Shown: positions 24,617 to 31,418, counted from the stretch's first letter. The stretch is DNA of 31,418 nt from Lachnospiraceae bacterium UBA7160 (GCA_002491565.1 DKWE01000114.1:1-31418); one strand, 5' to 3'. Program-made: numbers and translations. Notes: generated from the sequence alone by a model not told the origin.

Positions 24617-24709
24617 TTTCGCATAACTGCAGAGAAATACTGCATTCGCGGCGGCAGCCGTGAAAGGGTTAGATTTCGCATACCCGCACAGACGGCCGTG
24701 AACGGTAAC
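24617..24709. repeat. Intergenic direct repeat related to the dispersed palindromes (copies C/D)
   Basis: Two imperfect direct copies: TTCGCATAACTGCAGAGA, then GCAGCCGTGAAAGGGTTAG, and TTCGCATACCCGCACAGA, then GGCCGTGAACGGTAACTTAG. The second copy lacks the central part of the first. The end GCCGTGAACGGTAAC (24695-24709) resembles the right arm of other copies. It fills the gap between ruvX and the DUF1292 gene. Confidence 0.5.
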
Positions 24710-24725
24710 TTAGAAAGGACAGAAT

Positions 24726-24986
24726 ATGAGTCAGAAAATTGAGTTTTGCCCGGACGGCGAGAAAGAGACGGTCGGGTTCTTTGTGGTGGAAGAAACAAGA
24801 ATTGCGGGAGTTTCGTACCTTCTTGTGACCGAAACGGAGGAGGAAGAGGCAGACGCCTATATTTTAAAAGACCTCTCAGCAGACGGAGAGACAGAGGCGC
24901 GCTACGTATTTGTCGAGGATGATGAGGAACTGGAAGCGGTATCCAAGGTGTTTGCAGAGCTGCTGGAAGACGTGGATCTGATTTGA
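24726..24986 (+). CDS. DUF1292 domain protein (YrzB-like)
   Basis: A small, very acidic protein of 86 residues. It matches the DUF1292/YrzB family in length, in its position immediately after ruvX, and in sequence features: VGFFVVEETRIAGVSYLLV, then a Glu/Asp run, and the C-terminal EAVSKVFAELLED helix. Function unknown. SD AAAGGA, six bases before the ATG; the same 17-base sequence across the SD and ATG recurs at the rnj start (25254-25270). The gap 24987-25247 to rnj holds only short open frames without a good start signal. Confidence 0.85.
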   Translation: MSQKIEFCPDGEKETVGFFVVEETRIAGVSYLLVTETEEEEADAYILKDLSADGETEARYVFVEDDEELEAVSKVFAELLEDVDLI

Positions 24987-25247
24987 CAGGGGACGCCTGT
25001 GTACCGAACAGATATTTGTTAAAACGATTGCAGATACGAACAAAACACGTGAGAATCACCTTTGGTGGTGAATTATTTAAAATCAAAGTATCATTGTTCA
25101 ACGGCCAATGGAAAGAAACAGATGTATGCATCGGGACGGAATTAAAAAGGTGCACAGCATGGAACAGGTTGCAGGGGCGCTATAGAGTAGTGTCTTGCCG
25201 GCACGTTTGGTGTGGCTGTGAATGATAACGATTTATGGAGGTGCAGA

Positions 25248-26915
25248 TTGAAAAAAGGACAGAATATGAGATTAAAGGTAATTCCAATCGGCGGACTGGG
25301 CCTGATTGGTATGAATATGACGGCGTTCGAGTATGGAGAGAGCATTGTCGTTGTAGACTGCGGGCTGGCATTCCCGGAGAACGATATGCTCGGTATTGAC
25401 ATGGTAATTCCGGATGTGACTTACCTGAAGGAAAATGTGGATAAGGTAAAGGGGATGGTGTTTACTCATGGCCACGAGGATCACATCGGCGCGCTGCCGT
25501 ATATCCTCAAGGAACTGAACGTGCCGCTTTACGCGACTAAGCTGACCATGGGCCTGATCGAGCGGAAACTCACTGAGGCGAACCTGATGCGCGGGACGAA
25601 GCGCAAGGTGATCAAGCCGGGACAGACGATCAATCTTGGAGATTTCCGGATTGAATTTATCAAGACGAACCACAGTATTCAGGACGCAGTGGCGCTTGCG
25701 ATTTATTCTCCGGCAGGCACCGTTGTGCACACCGGAGACTTTAAGGTGGATTATACGCCGGTATTTGGCGATGCAATTGACCTGCAGCGTTTTGCGGAGA
25801 TCGGGAAAAAGGGCGTATTGGCGCTGATGTGCGACAGTACGAATGCGGAGCGCCCTGGCTTTACCGCTTCTGAGCGGACAGTCGGCAGAACGATCAACAA
25901 TTTATTTGCGGAGAACAGCGAGCACCGGATTATCATTGCGACGTTTGCATCCAATGTCGACCGTGTACAGCAGATCATTAATACCGCATACAAGTTCGGA
26001 CGGAAGGTTGTAGTGGAGGGGCGCAGCATGGTCAACGTGATCACGACTGCGGCAGAACTTGGGTATCTGAATATTCCGGAAAATACGCTGATTGACCTGG
26101 AACAGATGAAAAATTATCCGGATGATCAGATGGTACTGATCACGACGGGCAGCCAGGGAGAGTCCATGGCGGCGCTTTCCCGTATGGCGGCCAATGTGCA
26201 CAAGAAGGTAGTTATAAAGCCCGGCGATACGGTTATCTTCAGCTCAAACCCGATTCCAGGCAACGAGAAGGCAGTTTCGAAGGTCATCAATGAGCTGTCG
26301 ATGAAGGGCGCCAATGTAATTTTCCAGGATGTGCACGTCTCCGGACATGCCTGCCAGGAGGAGATCAAACTGATCTATACGCTGGTGCACCCGAAATATG
26401 CGCTGCCGGTGCATGGAGAGTATCGCCACCTGAAAGCGCAGGCAGTGTTGGCTGAGAATCTTGGGATCCAGAAGGATCATATTTTCATCCTGAAGCCGGG
26501 CGATGTGCTGGAGATGGATGACGAGAGTGCAAAGGTGACTGGGCACGTGCAGACCGGAGAAGTCCTGGTTGACGGCCTTGGAGTCGGCGATGTCGGGAAT
26601 ATTGTTCTGCGCGACCGGCAGCATCTGGCGGAAGACGGTATCGTCATTGCAGTACTGACACTGGAAAAGTATTCGAATCAGATCCTGGCCGGACCAGACA
26701 TCGTATCACGCGGGTTTGTCTATGTCCGGGAAGCGGAGGATTTGATGGAGGAGGCGCGCAGTGTTGTGGAGGACGCGATGCAGGGCTGCCTTTCCCACCG
26801 TGTGACCGACTGGAGCAAGATGAAAAATACCATCCGCGATTCCCTGAGCGAGTTTTTGTGGAAGCGCACGAAACGTCGTCCGATGATTTTACCGATTATA
26901 ATGGAAGTAGAGTAA
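25248..26915 (+). CDS. rnj: Ribonuclease J
   Basis: RNase J combines 5'-3' exonuclease and endonuclease activity in Gram-positive RNA decay and processing. The 555-residue product (from TTG) has the metallo-beta-lactamase HGHEDHIG motif at residues 74-81, GTVVHTGDFKVDYTPV, SDSTNAERPG-type CDSTNAERPGF and the beta-CASP motif with SSNPIPGNEKAVSKVINEL. Two starts are credible: TTG at 25248 with GGAGG six bases upstream, giving MKKGQNMRLKVIPIGG, and ATG at 25266 with AAGGA six bases upstream. TTG is preferred for its stronger SD. ylbF follows after four bases. It heads a four-gene operon, and no promoter was found just upstream. Confidence 0.94.
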   Translation: MKKGQNMRLKVIPIGGLGLIGMNMTAFEYGESIVVVDCGLAFPENDMLGIDMVIPDVTYLKENVDKVKGMVFTHGHEDHIGALPYILKELNVPLYATKLTMGLIERKLTEANLMRGTKRKVIKPGQTINLGDFRIEFIKTNHSIQDAVALAIYSPAGTVVHTGDFKVDYTPVFGDAIDLQRFAEIGKKGVLALMCDSTNAERPGFTASERTVGRTINNLFAENSEHRIIIATFASNVDRVQQIINTAYKFGRKVVVEGRSMVNVITTAAELGYLNIPENTLIDLEQMKNYPDDQMVLITTGSQGESMAALSRMAANVHKKVVIKPGDTVIFSSNPIPGNEKAVSKVINELSMKGANVIFQDVHVSGHACQEEIKLIYTLVHPKYALPVHGEYRHLKAQAVLAENLGIQKDHIFILKPGDVLEMDDESAKVTGHVQTGEVLVDGLGVGDVGNIVLRDRQHLAEDGIVIAVLTLEKYSNQILAGPDIVSRGFVYVREAEDLMEEARSVVEDAMQGCLSHRVTDWSKMKNTIRDSLSEFLWKRTKRRPMILPIIMEVE

Positions 26916-26919
26916 ATAT

Positions 26920-27279
26920 ATGGATGAAATTACAAGCTGCACCAGAGCGCTGGTGCAGGCGATTCAGGAATGTGAGGAGTACCGTCAATTCTGCGTCATA
27001 CGCGAGAAAGTTGGAGAAAACCCGGAACTGCGGCGCAAGATCAATGAATTTCGCCGGCATGTATTTGAGGTGCAGAATTCCAGGGAACTGATGGATACGT
27101 ATGGAGAGATGGAGCGGATCCGTCGGGATTACGAGGAATTCCGGCGCGATCCGCTGGTTGATGAATTTTTGAAAAGTGAGCTGCGTATCTGCCGGATTTT
27201 GCAGCAGGTGACTCTGAAAATTGCAGGAGCCGTGGATCTCGACACGCAGGATGTCGCGGCGGGAATGTTGATGCTATGA
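26920..27279 (+). CDS. YlbF family protein
   Basis: A 119-residue, mostly helical protein of the YlbF/YmcA family (Com_YlbF). In B. subtilis YlbF, YmcA and YaaT form a complex that modulates RNase Y-dependent RNA maturation, so its position between rnj and trmR fits a role in RNA processing. Recognisable pieces are EEYRQFCVIREKVGENPEL and RDPLVDEFLKSELRICRILQ. It starts four bases after the rnj stop, so translation is probably coupled, and its TGA overlaps the next start. Whether it is YlbF or YmcA cannot be told. Confidence 0.8.
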   Translation: MDEITSCTRALVQAIQECEEYRQFCVIREKVGENPELRRKINEFRRHVFEVQNSRELMDTYGEMERIRRDYEEFRRDPLVDEFLKSELRICRILQQVTLKIAGAVDLDTQDVAAGMLML

Positions 27280-27935
27280 TTATCCCGGAGCGGATGTCCG
27301 TTTATCTCAATTCCTTAGATACGGGAAATGGCGCATTCCTCGATGCGCTGGAGCAGAGGGCGCTGGAAGAAGAGGTTCCGATCATACGGCCGGCAATGCA
27401 GAGTATGATGAAGGTACTGCTGGCGATCCACCGGCCGAAGAAAATTCTCGAGGTCGGGACGGCAGTGGGGTTTTCTGCGCTTCTGATGGCGCTGCATACA
27501 GACGAAGATTGCCGTATCACAACGATTGAAAATTATGAGAAACGGATTCCATTGGCAAGGGAGAATTTCCGGAGGGCAGGGATGGAGGAACGTATCACGC
27601 TTCTGGAGGGCGATGCAGCGCAGATTCTGCCGACACTTCAGGAATCTTTTGATTTGATTTTTATGGATGCCGCGAAAGGACAGTATCTTCATTTTCTGCC
27701 AGATGCGGTGCGCCTGCTGCGTGTCGGCGGACTGCTGGTGTCCGACAATGTGCTGCAGGACGGTGATTTGATCGAATCCCACTATGCGGTCGAGCGACGC
27801 AACCGGACGATCTATAAGCGGATGCGGGAGTATCTATATGTACTGAAGCATACGGATGGCCTTCTGACCTCGATTGTTCCGGCCGGGGATGGGGCTGCGC
27901 TGACGGTGAAGCAGCGGGAAGGAGTAGCAATATGA
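27276..27935 (+). CDS. trmR: tRNA 5-hydroxyuridine methyltransferase (TrmR-like)
   Basis: SAM-dependent O-methyltransferase of the YrrM/TrmR family. B. subtilis TrmR methylates 5-hydroxyuridine at the wobble position 34 of tRNA to 5-methoxyuridine. The 219-residue product has motif I ILEVGTAVGFSALLM around residue 60, ITTIENYEKRI, and the metal-binding FMDAAKGQY segment around residue 130. It overlaps ylbF by four bases (ATGA) and the U32 gene by four (ATGA). The assignment to TrmR rather than another O-methyltransferase rests on the adjoining U32 hydroxylase gene, the arrangement of B. subtilis yrrMNO. Confidence 0.85.
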   Translation: MIIPERMSVYLNSLDTGNGAFLDALEQRALEEEVPIIRPAMQSMMKVLLAIHRPKKILEVGTAVGFSALLMALHTDEDCRITTIENYEKRIPLARENFRRAGMEERITLLEGDAAQILPTLQESFDLIFMDAAKGQYLHFLPDAVRLLRVGGLLVSDNVLQDGDLIESHYAVERRNRTIYKRMREYLYVLKHTDGLLTSIVPAGDGAALTVKQREGVAI

Positions 27936-29161
27936 GACATCCAGAATTGCTGATACCGGCAAGCTGTCTGGAGGTGCTGAAGACTGCTGTGATCTTTGGC
28001 GCGGATGCCGTCTATATCGGCGGAGAAGCCTTTGGCCTGCGCGCGAAGGCGAAGAACTTCTCTATGGAAGAGATGGCGCAGGGAATCGAGTTTGCACATG
28101 CGCATGGCGTGAAGGTCTATGTGACCGCAAATATTCTCGCGCACAATTATGACCTGGAGGGTGTGGAACAGTATTTCCGGGAGCTTAAGGAAATCCATCC
28201 GGATGCGCTGATTATCGCGGATCCCGGAGTCTTTATGATCGCGAAGCGTATCTGCCCGGAAATTGAGCGCCATATCAGTACCCAGGCAAATAATACAAAT
28301 TATGAGACCTTTCGGTTCTGGTATGACCTGGGGGCGAAGCGTGTCGTCTCGGCGCGGGAGCTGTCGATGGCGGAGCTGAAGACGATCCGCAAAAGGATTC
28401 CGGAAGATCTGGAGATTGAGACCTTTGTACACGGTGCGATGTGCATTTCCTATTCGGGGCGCTGCCTGCTCAGCAATTATTTTACGGGGCGGGATGCGAA
28501 TCATGGTGCGTGTACGCATCCATGCCGCTGGAAGTACGCGGTGGTGGAGGAGACACGGCCGGGGGAATATTTGCCAGTTGAGGAAAATGAGCGCGGCACT
28601 TATATCTTTAATTCCAAGGATCTGTGTATGATTGAGCATATTCCGGATCTGATTGATGCGGGGATCGACAGCCTGAAGGTGGAAGGGCGTATGAAAACGG
28701 CGCTGTATGTGGCGACGGTGGCGCGGACCTACCGGAAGGCGCTGGATGATTACGCACAAGATCCAGCCTTATATGAGGCACATCTGGACTGGTATCGGGA
28801 GCAGATTTCCAATTGTACTTACCGGCAGTTCACGACGGGATTTTTCTATGGGAAACCGGATCACGAGGCACAGATTTACGACAGCAACACGTATGTGAAA
28901 GAATATACCTATCTTGGGATCGTCGGAGCGCTTCGCGCAGACGGCTGCTGCCGCATCGAACAGCGCAATAAGTTCTGTGTCGGAGACCAGATTGAGATCA
29001 TGAAGCCAGACGGGCGGAATGTCTGTACGCAGGTTCTGGAAATCCAAGATGCAGAGGGAGCGGCGATGCCAAGTGCGCCGCATCCCAAGCAGGTATTGTG
29101 GCTTAGGCTGACTGAGCAGGCGGAGGAATATGATATCCTGCGCGCAGCGGCCGCACTTTAA
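27932..29161 (+). CDS. U32 peptidase-family tRNA wobble hydroxylase (TrhP-like)
   Basis: A 409-residue member of the peptidase U32 family. In B. subtilis (TrhP1/TrhP2) and E. coli (TrhP, RlhA) relatives make 5-hydroxyuridine or 5-hydroxycytidine in RNA with prephenate-derived chemistry rather than cutting peptides. The signature HGAMCISYSGRCLLSNY followed by NHGACTHPCRW supplies the conserved cysteines (about residues 170-198), probably for an Fe-S cluster. It begins LLIPASCLEVLKTAVIFGAD, an AP-fold start. The overlap with trmR implies the two products act in succession: hydroxylation then methylation of U34. Only one U32 gene is present here, while B. subtilis has two. Start ATG overlaps trmR by four bases. 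Confidence 0.88.
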   Translation: MRHPELLIPASCLEVLKTAVIFGADAVYIGGEAFGLRAKAKNFSMEEMAQGIEFAHAHGVKVYVTANILAHNYDLEGVEQYFRELKEIHPDALIIADPGVFMIAKRICPEIERHISTQANNTNYETFRFWYDLGAKRVVSARELSMAELKTIRKRIPEDLEIETFVHGAMCISYSGRCLLSNYFTGRDANHGACTHPCRWKYAVVEETRPGEYLPVEENERGTYIFNSKDLCMIEHIPDLIDAGIDSLKVEGRMKTALYVATVARTYRKALDDYAQDPALYEAHLDWYREQISNCTYRQFTTGFFYGKPDHEAQIYDSNTYVKEYTYLGIVGALRADGCCRIEQRNKFCVGDQIEIMKPDGRNVCTQVLEIQDAEGAAMPSAPHPKQVLWLRLTEQAEEYDILRAAAAL

Positions 29162-29241
29162 CCATATTCTCCTGATGAGGAGGAAATGGGGGTTATACAG
29201 TTACCCTGTGCTGCGTCTTCTCATCTTTGGGTGGGCGGAAG

Positions 29242-29321
29242 GTTACTCAGTCATTTATGTGCAAGCGCAGCGGGGCGGAGACTTTTTGACCTGATAGTAT
29301 GAATTTGGCGTGAACAGTAAC
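29242..29321. repeat. Dispersed palindromic repeat, copy E
   Basis: GTTACT at 29242-29247 and the arm GGCGTGAACAGTAAC at 29307-29321 form the ends of a possible foldback. The arm matches copies D (24695-24709) and B (11800-11814) with few differences. It lies between the U32 gene and sigK. The rest of the gap 29162-29417 holds the sigK hairpin described next. Confidence 0.45.
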
Positions 29322-29358
29322 ATGATGCCTCATAGGGGCGTGTCAATATTTGAGATGG

Positions 29359-29418
29359 AAAAGCACTTCTGGGCGGCTGGCAGCATAAACTAACAGAAAA
29401 CCGCTAAGAGGTGCTTTT
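29359..29418 (+). promoter_or_regulatory. Hairpin enclosing the SD and TTG start of sigK
   Basis: AAAAGCACTTCT (29359-29370) pairs with AGAGGTGCTTTT (29407-29418) over 12 positions, one being G-U. The stem extends inward by GCGG (29373-29376) with CCGC (29401-29404). The 3' arm contains the SD AGAGGTG and reaches the first base of the TTG start. The stem is followed by further T (run of five, 29415-29419), so it could also act as an intrinsic terminator. Confidence 0.6.
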
Positions 29419-30056
29419 TGAAAACATTTGAAATGCCACTGTCCCAGGACGAGGAGAGGGCCTGCCTGATGCGGTTCCGCGAGGGGGATATGGAAGCCAG
29501 AAATACTCTGATTGAGCGCAATCTGAGGCTGGTGGCTCATATCGCGAAAAAATACCAGTCGCCGGAGTACGACTCGGATGATCTGATTTCCATAGGAATT
29601 ATCGGCCTGATCAAAGCAGTGACAACCTTTGACTGTGAAAAGAACAGCCGCCTCGGGACGTATGCGGCGCGATGCATTGAAAATGAGCTGCTGATGATGC
29701 TGCGGGCGCGCAAAAAGCTGACGCGGGAAGTGTCGATGTATGAGAAAATCGGAATCGACCAGGAAGGACGTGAGCTGCGTTTGATGGATGTGCTGGAGAG
29801 CGAGCCGGTTGATATTCTGGAGGATCTGGAACTGGAAAAGAATATCGAGCGGCTGAACCACTGTCTGCCGCGCGTACTGAGTGATCGGGAATTACAGGTG
29901 ATTTGCGAGCGATATGGTCTTTGCGGATGTGAGGAACGCACGCAGCGTGAAATTGCCAAGAGTCTCGGCATCAGCCGATCCTACGTCTCGCGTCTGGAGA
30001 AGCGGGCGGTCGAAAAGCTCAAGGCTGAGTTTGAGCGTGCGGAGCAGTGCGGGTAA
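29418..30056 (+). CDS. sigK: RNA polymerase sporulation sigma factor SigK-type
   Basis: A 212-residue sigma-70 family factor most like SigK, the late mother-cell sporulation factor. Region 2 reads GDMEARNTLIERNLRLVAHI then YAARCIENELLMMLR, and region 4 reads TQREIAKSLGISRSYVSRLE. There is no pro-sequence: an in-frame TAA at 29391 lies nine codons before the TTG start, so the product begins at the equivalent of mature SigK. C. difficile SigK also lacks a pro-sequence. The TTG has SD AGAGGTG; the next in-frame ATG (29433) has no SD. No skin element interrupts the gene. Another sigma factor of the SigE/SigK type cannot be fully excluded. Confidence 0.85.
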   Translation: MKTFEMPLSQDEERACLMRFREGDMEARNTLIERNLRLVAHIAKKYQSPEYDSDDLISIGIIGLIKAVTTFDCEKNSRLGTYAARCIENELLMMLRARKKLTREVSMYEKIGIDQEGRELRLMDVLESEPVDILEDLELEKNIERLNHCLPRVLSDRELQVICERYGLCGCEERTQREIAKSLGISRSYVSRLEKRAVEKLKAEFERAEQCG

Positions 30057-30277
30057 TAATTGTATAGGCAACCCGGCCGGGAAGTACGTCTGGCACTTTA
30101 GAGCATGTAAAAGCATGTAAAGAGTCACAACGAAAGAACGCTTTTTCCGCGAAGACAATAGATGTTTTCTCTTGTGTATTTTTCGGAATTTGCTCATTTA
30201 TAGTATGGAAATCAAATCGGAAATAGAAAAGAGAACGGGATACTCCAGGCCAGAGATGGAGGCAAGGGAAAAACAGT

Positions 30278-31078
30278 ATGATTTACGTGTGCAGATACGA
30301 TTTTTCTTTGGAACCCCAGCTTCTGTTGCGCAGTGCAGATAAGCTTGGACTGTCAGGTGCAGCGGGGAGTGTGGGAAGTTTGAACGCTTGTAACGGACGG
30401 AGATGGGAGCATTTGCGCGAGCAGATTCTTGCAAGGCTTCTATTACAGTATGCGGTTCGAAGAGAATATGGTATAAATTCACTGGAGGAGCTTGGGATCG
30501 CAGTGGCGGAGGGGGGGAAGCCCTTCAGCCAGTCGCATCCCAGGCTGCATTTTAATATCAGCCATTGTTGCAGCGCATGTGCCTGTATGCTGTCCGAAAA
30601 CGCCTGCGGGATCGATGTGGAGAAAAAATTTGCATTCCGCCCTGCTCTTGCAGCCAGAGTCACCACTCCAGGAGAAAAAGAGCTTTTTGAGGATTTAAGT
30701 GTCGGAGAAAAGGAGTATTTTCTCCAGACGCTGTGGTCGATGAAGGAGAGCTTTGTCAAGTGCGATGGGCGTGGGTTGCGGTATGGTCTCGAACAGGTGG
30801 AGCTTGCAGCCTGTCTGAAAGAATGGATGTGCAGAGTACAGGCTGATAAAACATCGGAACAAGTGGAGAACCAGAGGATAGGTGTCGGGGAAAAGCAGGA
30901 GCAGTGTACAGCGATAGTAAGAGAGTGGAAGGGAGAGCTTTTGCAGAAGCGCGGCCCAGGGGGCGGACAGTTTCTGATTCGCGACGGCTCTGTCTATACG
31001 CTGGCAGCTTATGGAATCGGGCTTCCGGATACGGTAAGGGAGGTTCAGGAGGAGACACTCGCAAATATAATTAGGTGA
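30278..31078 (+). CDS. Sfp-type 4'-phosphopantetheinyl transferase
   Basis: Transfers 4'-phosphopantetheine from CoA to carrier proteins of polyketide, non-ribosomal peptide or fatty acid systems. The 266-residue product has FNISH, GIDVEK (Asp113, Glu115) for magnesium and WSMKESFVKCDGRGL (Trp153, Lys156, Glu157), the Sfp-type signature. Between FNISH and GIDVEK is a cysteine-rich stretch (Cys97, 98, 101, 103, 110), unusual for the family. The C-terminal part after residue 185 is longer and more charged than usual. AAGGGA precedes the ATG. No biosynthetic cluster is present in the window, so the substrate carrier is unknown. A TATAGT at 30199 could be a -10 but the nearest TTGTGT is 21 bases upstream. 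Confidence 0.85.
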   Translation: MIYVCRYDFSLEPQLLLRSADKLGLSGAAGSVGSLNACNGRRWEHLREQILARLLLQYAVRREYGINSLEELGIAVAEGGKPFSQSHPRLHFNISHCCSACACMLSENACGIDVEKKFAFRPALAARVTTPGEKELFEDLSVGEKEYFLQTLWSMKESFVKCDGRGLRYGLEQVELAACLKEWMCRVQADKTSEQVENQRIGVGEKQEQCTAIVREWKGELLQKRGPGGGQFLIRDGSVYTLAAYGIGLPDTVREVQEETLANIIR

Positions 31079-31290
31079 AAGCTGCAGACCAGGCATCCAG
31101 ATGCGAAGTTATCCACGGTAATGCAGTGCCTGCCTTCACATTTTATGGTTTCACAGCCAATCTGTGGCAGCTATGCTGTCTCATACATGCAAGCATGACG
31201 GTCCGGCATACTGCTTACAGATGGCCAGTTGGCCGAAAAAGTAGCCTATAACGAAATTGAGTGAATTGTGTCAAAAAATGAAAAAAGTAG

Positions 31291-31319
31291 TTGACAGATG
31301 ACGAAACCCGTGGTAGTAT
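31291..31319 (+). promoter_or_regulatory. Tandem promoter P1 at right edge
   Basis: TTGACA at 31291-31296 and TAGTAT at 31314-31319, spacing 17, preceded by A-rich DNA (31271-31287) resembling an UP element. The segment from the -35 to the -10 is similar to P2 (both have GGAAAACCGTGG-like or CGAAACCCGTGG spacers). Confidence 0.85.
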
Positions 31320-31325
31320 ATATCT

Positions 31326-31353
31326 CGCTGCTGAGGAAAAGACTTCGGCGGCG
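31326..31353 (+). other. Hairpin between the tandem promoters
   Basis: CGCTGCTGAGG (31326-31336) and CTTCGGCGGCG (31343-31353) form 11 pairs including three G-U, with loop AAAAGA. It would be at the 5' end of the P1 transcript, and has no terminator U-tract (it is followed by an A-rich run that probably serves as the P2 UP element). Perhaps part of a stable-RNA leader. Confidence 0.45.
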
Positions 31354-31382
31354 AAAAAGAAATAAAAAAGTTAAAAAAGTTG

Positions 31383-31411
31383 TTGACAGACAAGGAAAAC
31401 CGTGGTAATAT
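31383..31411 (+). promoter_or_regulatory. Tandem promoter P2 at right edge
   Basis: TTGACA at 31383-31388 and TAATAT at 31406-31411, spacing 17, with an A/T-rich upstream run at 31354-31378. The pair P1/P2, about 90 bases apart and nearly identical in design, is typical of rRNA or tRNA operons in Gram-positive bacteria. Downstream sequence is outside the window. Confidence 0.88.
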
Positions 31412-31418
31412 ATCAGAG

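Noticed and set aside
24983..25225. 80-codon open frame after the DUF1292 gene
   Set aside because: It begins with TTG inside the preceding stop region, lacks an SD, and its product resembles nothing known.
29344..29391. SigE-type promoter for sigK (AATATT, CATAAACT)
   Set aside because: The two boxes are over 30 bases apart, far from the required 13-15, and no other pair fits.
31109..31117. DnaA box (TTATCCACG, 8 of 9)
   Set aside because: A single isolated match; no cluster and no dnaA or dnaN nearby, so it is probably chance.

Overview
The window looks like a chromosomal segment of a spore-forming Lachnospiraceae-type member of the Clostridia. The evidence is an hrcA-grpE-dnaK-dnaJ heat-shock operon with a CIRCE operator, a SigK-type sporulation sigma factor, strong SD sequences with several GTG/TTG starts, a moderately GC-rich composition, and housekeeping genes of Firmicutes type (IreB, RuvX, DUF1292, RNase J, YlbF, TrmR, U32 peptidase-like hydroxylase). 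No phage, insertion sequence, tRNA, rRNA gene or CRISPR array is visible inside the window. The assignment to a family rests on protein resemblance and gene order only.

Layout. 1-6.8 kb (+): MATE transporter, an unassigned two-HTH DNA-binding protein, hemW carrying an in-frame 42-bp minisatellite, then hisS (own promoter, ~200-nt leader) and purC. A long bidirectional terminator separates purC from a minus-strand block (7.0-11.7 kb): a heterodimeric ABC exporter pair with a clear promoter and a leader hairpin/U-tract, and a membrane-anchored SGNH hydrolase. 12.0-19.2 kb (+): TTGACA/TATAGT promoter with a perfect CIRCE, then hrcA, grpE, dnaK, dnaJ, prmA, rsmE. 19.2-21.8 kb (+): cysteine desulfurase and thiI, a sulfur-delivery pair for tRNA 4-thiouridine and thiamin thiazole. 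21.9-22.15 kb (-): a small HPr-like protein lacking the phospho-histidine. 22.4-25.0 kb (+): mtaB, then the ireB-ruvX-DUF1292 group. 25.2-29.2 kb (+): a tight operon rnj - ylbF - trmR - trhP-like, combining RNA decay with tRNA wobble hydroxylation and methylation. 29.4-31.1 kb (+): sigK and a phosphopantetheinyl transferase. The last ~130 bp hold two tandem near-consensus promoters of the kind that drive stable RNA operons, so an rRNA or tRNA operon probably begins just outside the window.

Most of the window is ordinary housekeeping DNA. The points that deserve a second look are: (1) the 5 x 14-residue tandem repeat inside HemW, apparently grown from the protein's own conserved strand; (2) a hairpin that buries the SD and TTG start of sigK and also ends in a U-run, so it could be a translational lock or a terminator; (3) a family of diverged palindromic intergenic repeats (arms resembling GTTACTGTTCA / TGAACAGTAAC) at several sites; (4) the His-less HPr paralogue that keeps the regulatory serine; (5) the promoter-leader-terminator arrangement of the ABC exporter; (6) the tandem promoters at the right edge. 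All repeat and structure claims were made by eye without folding or database searches.
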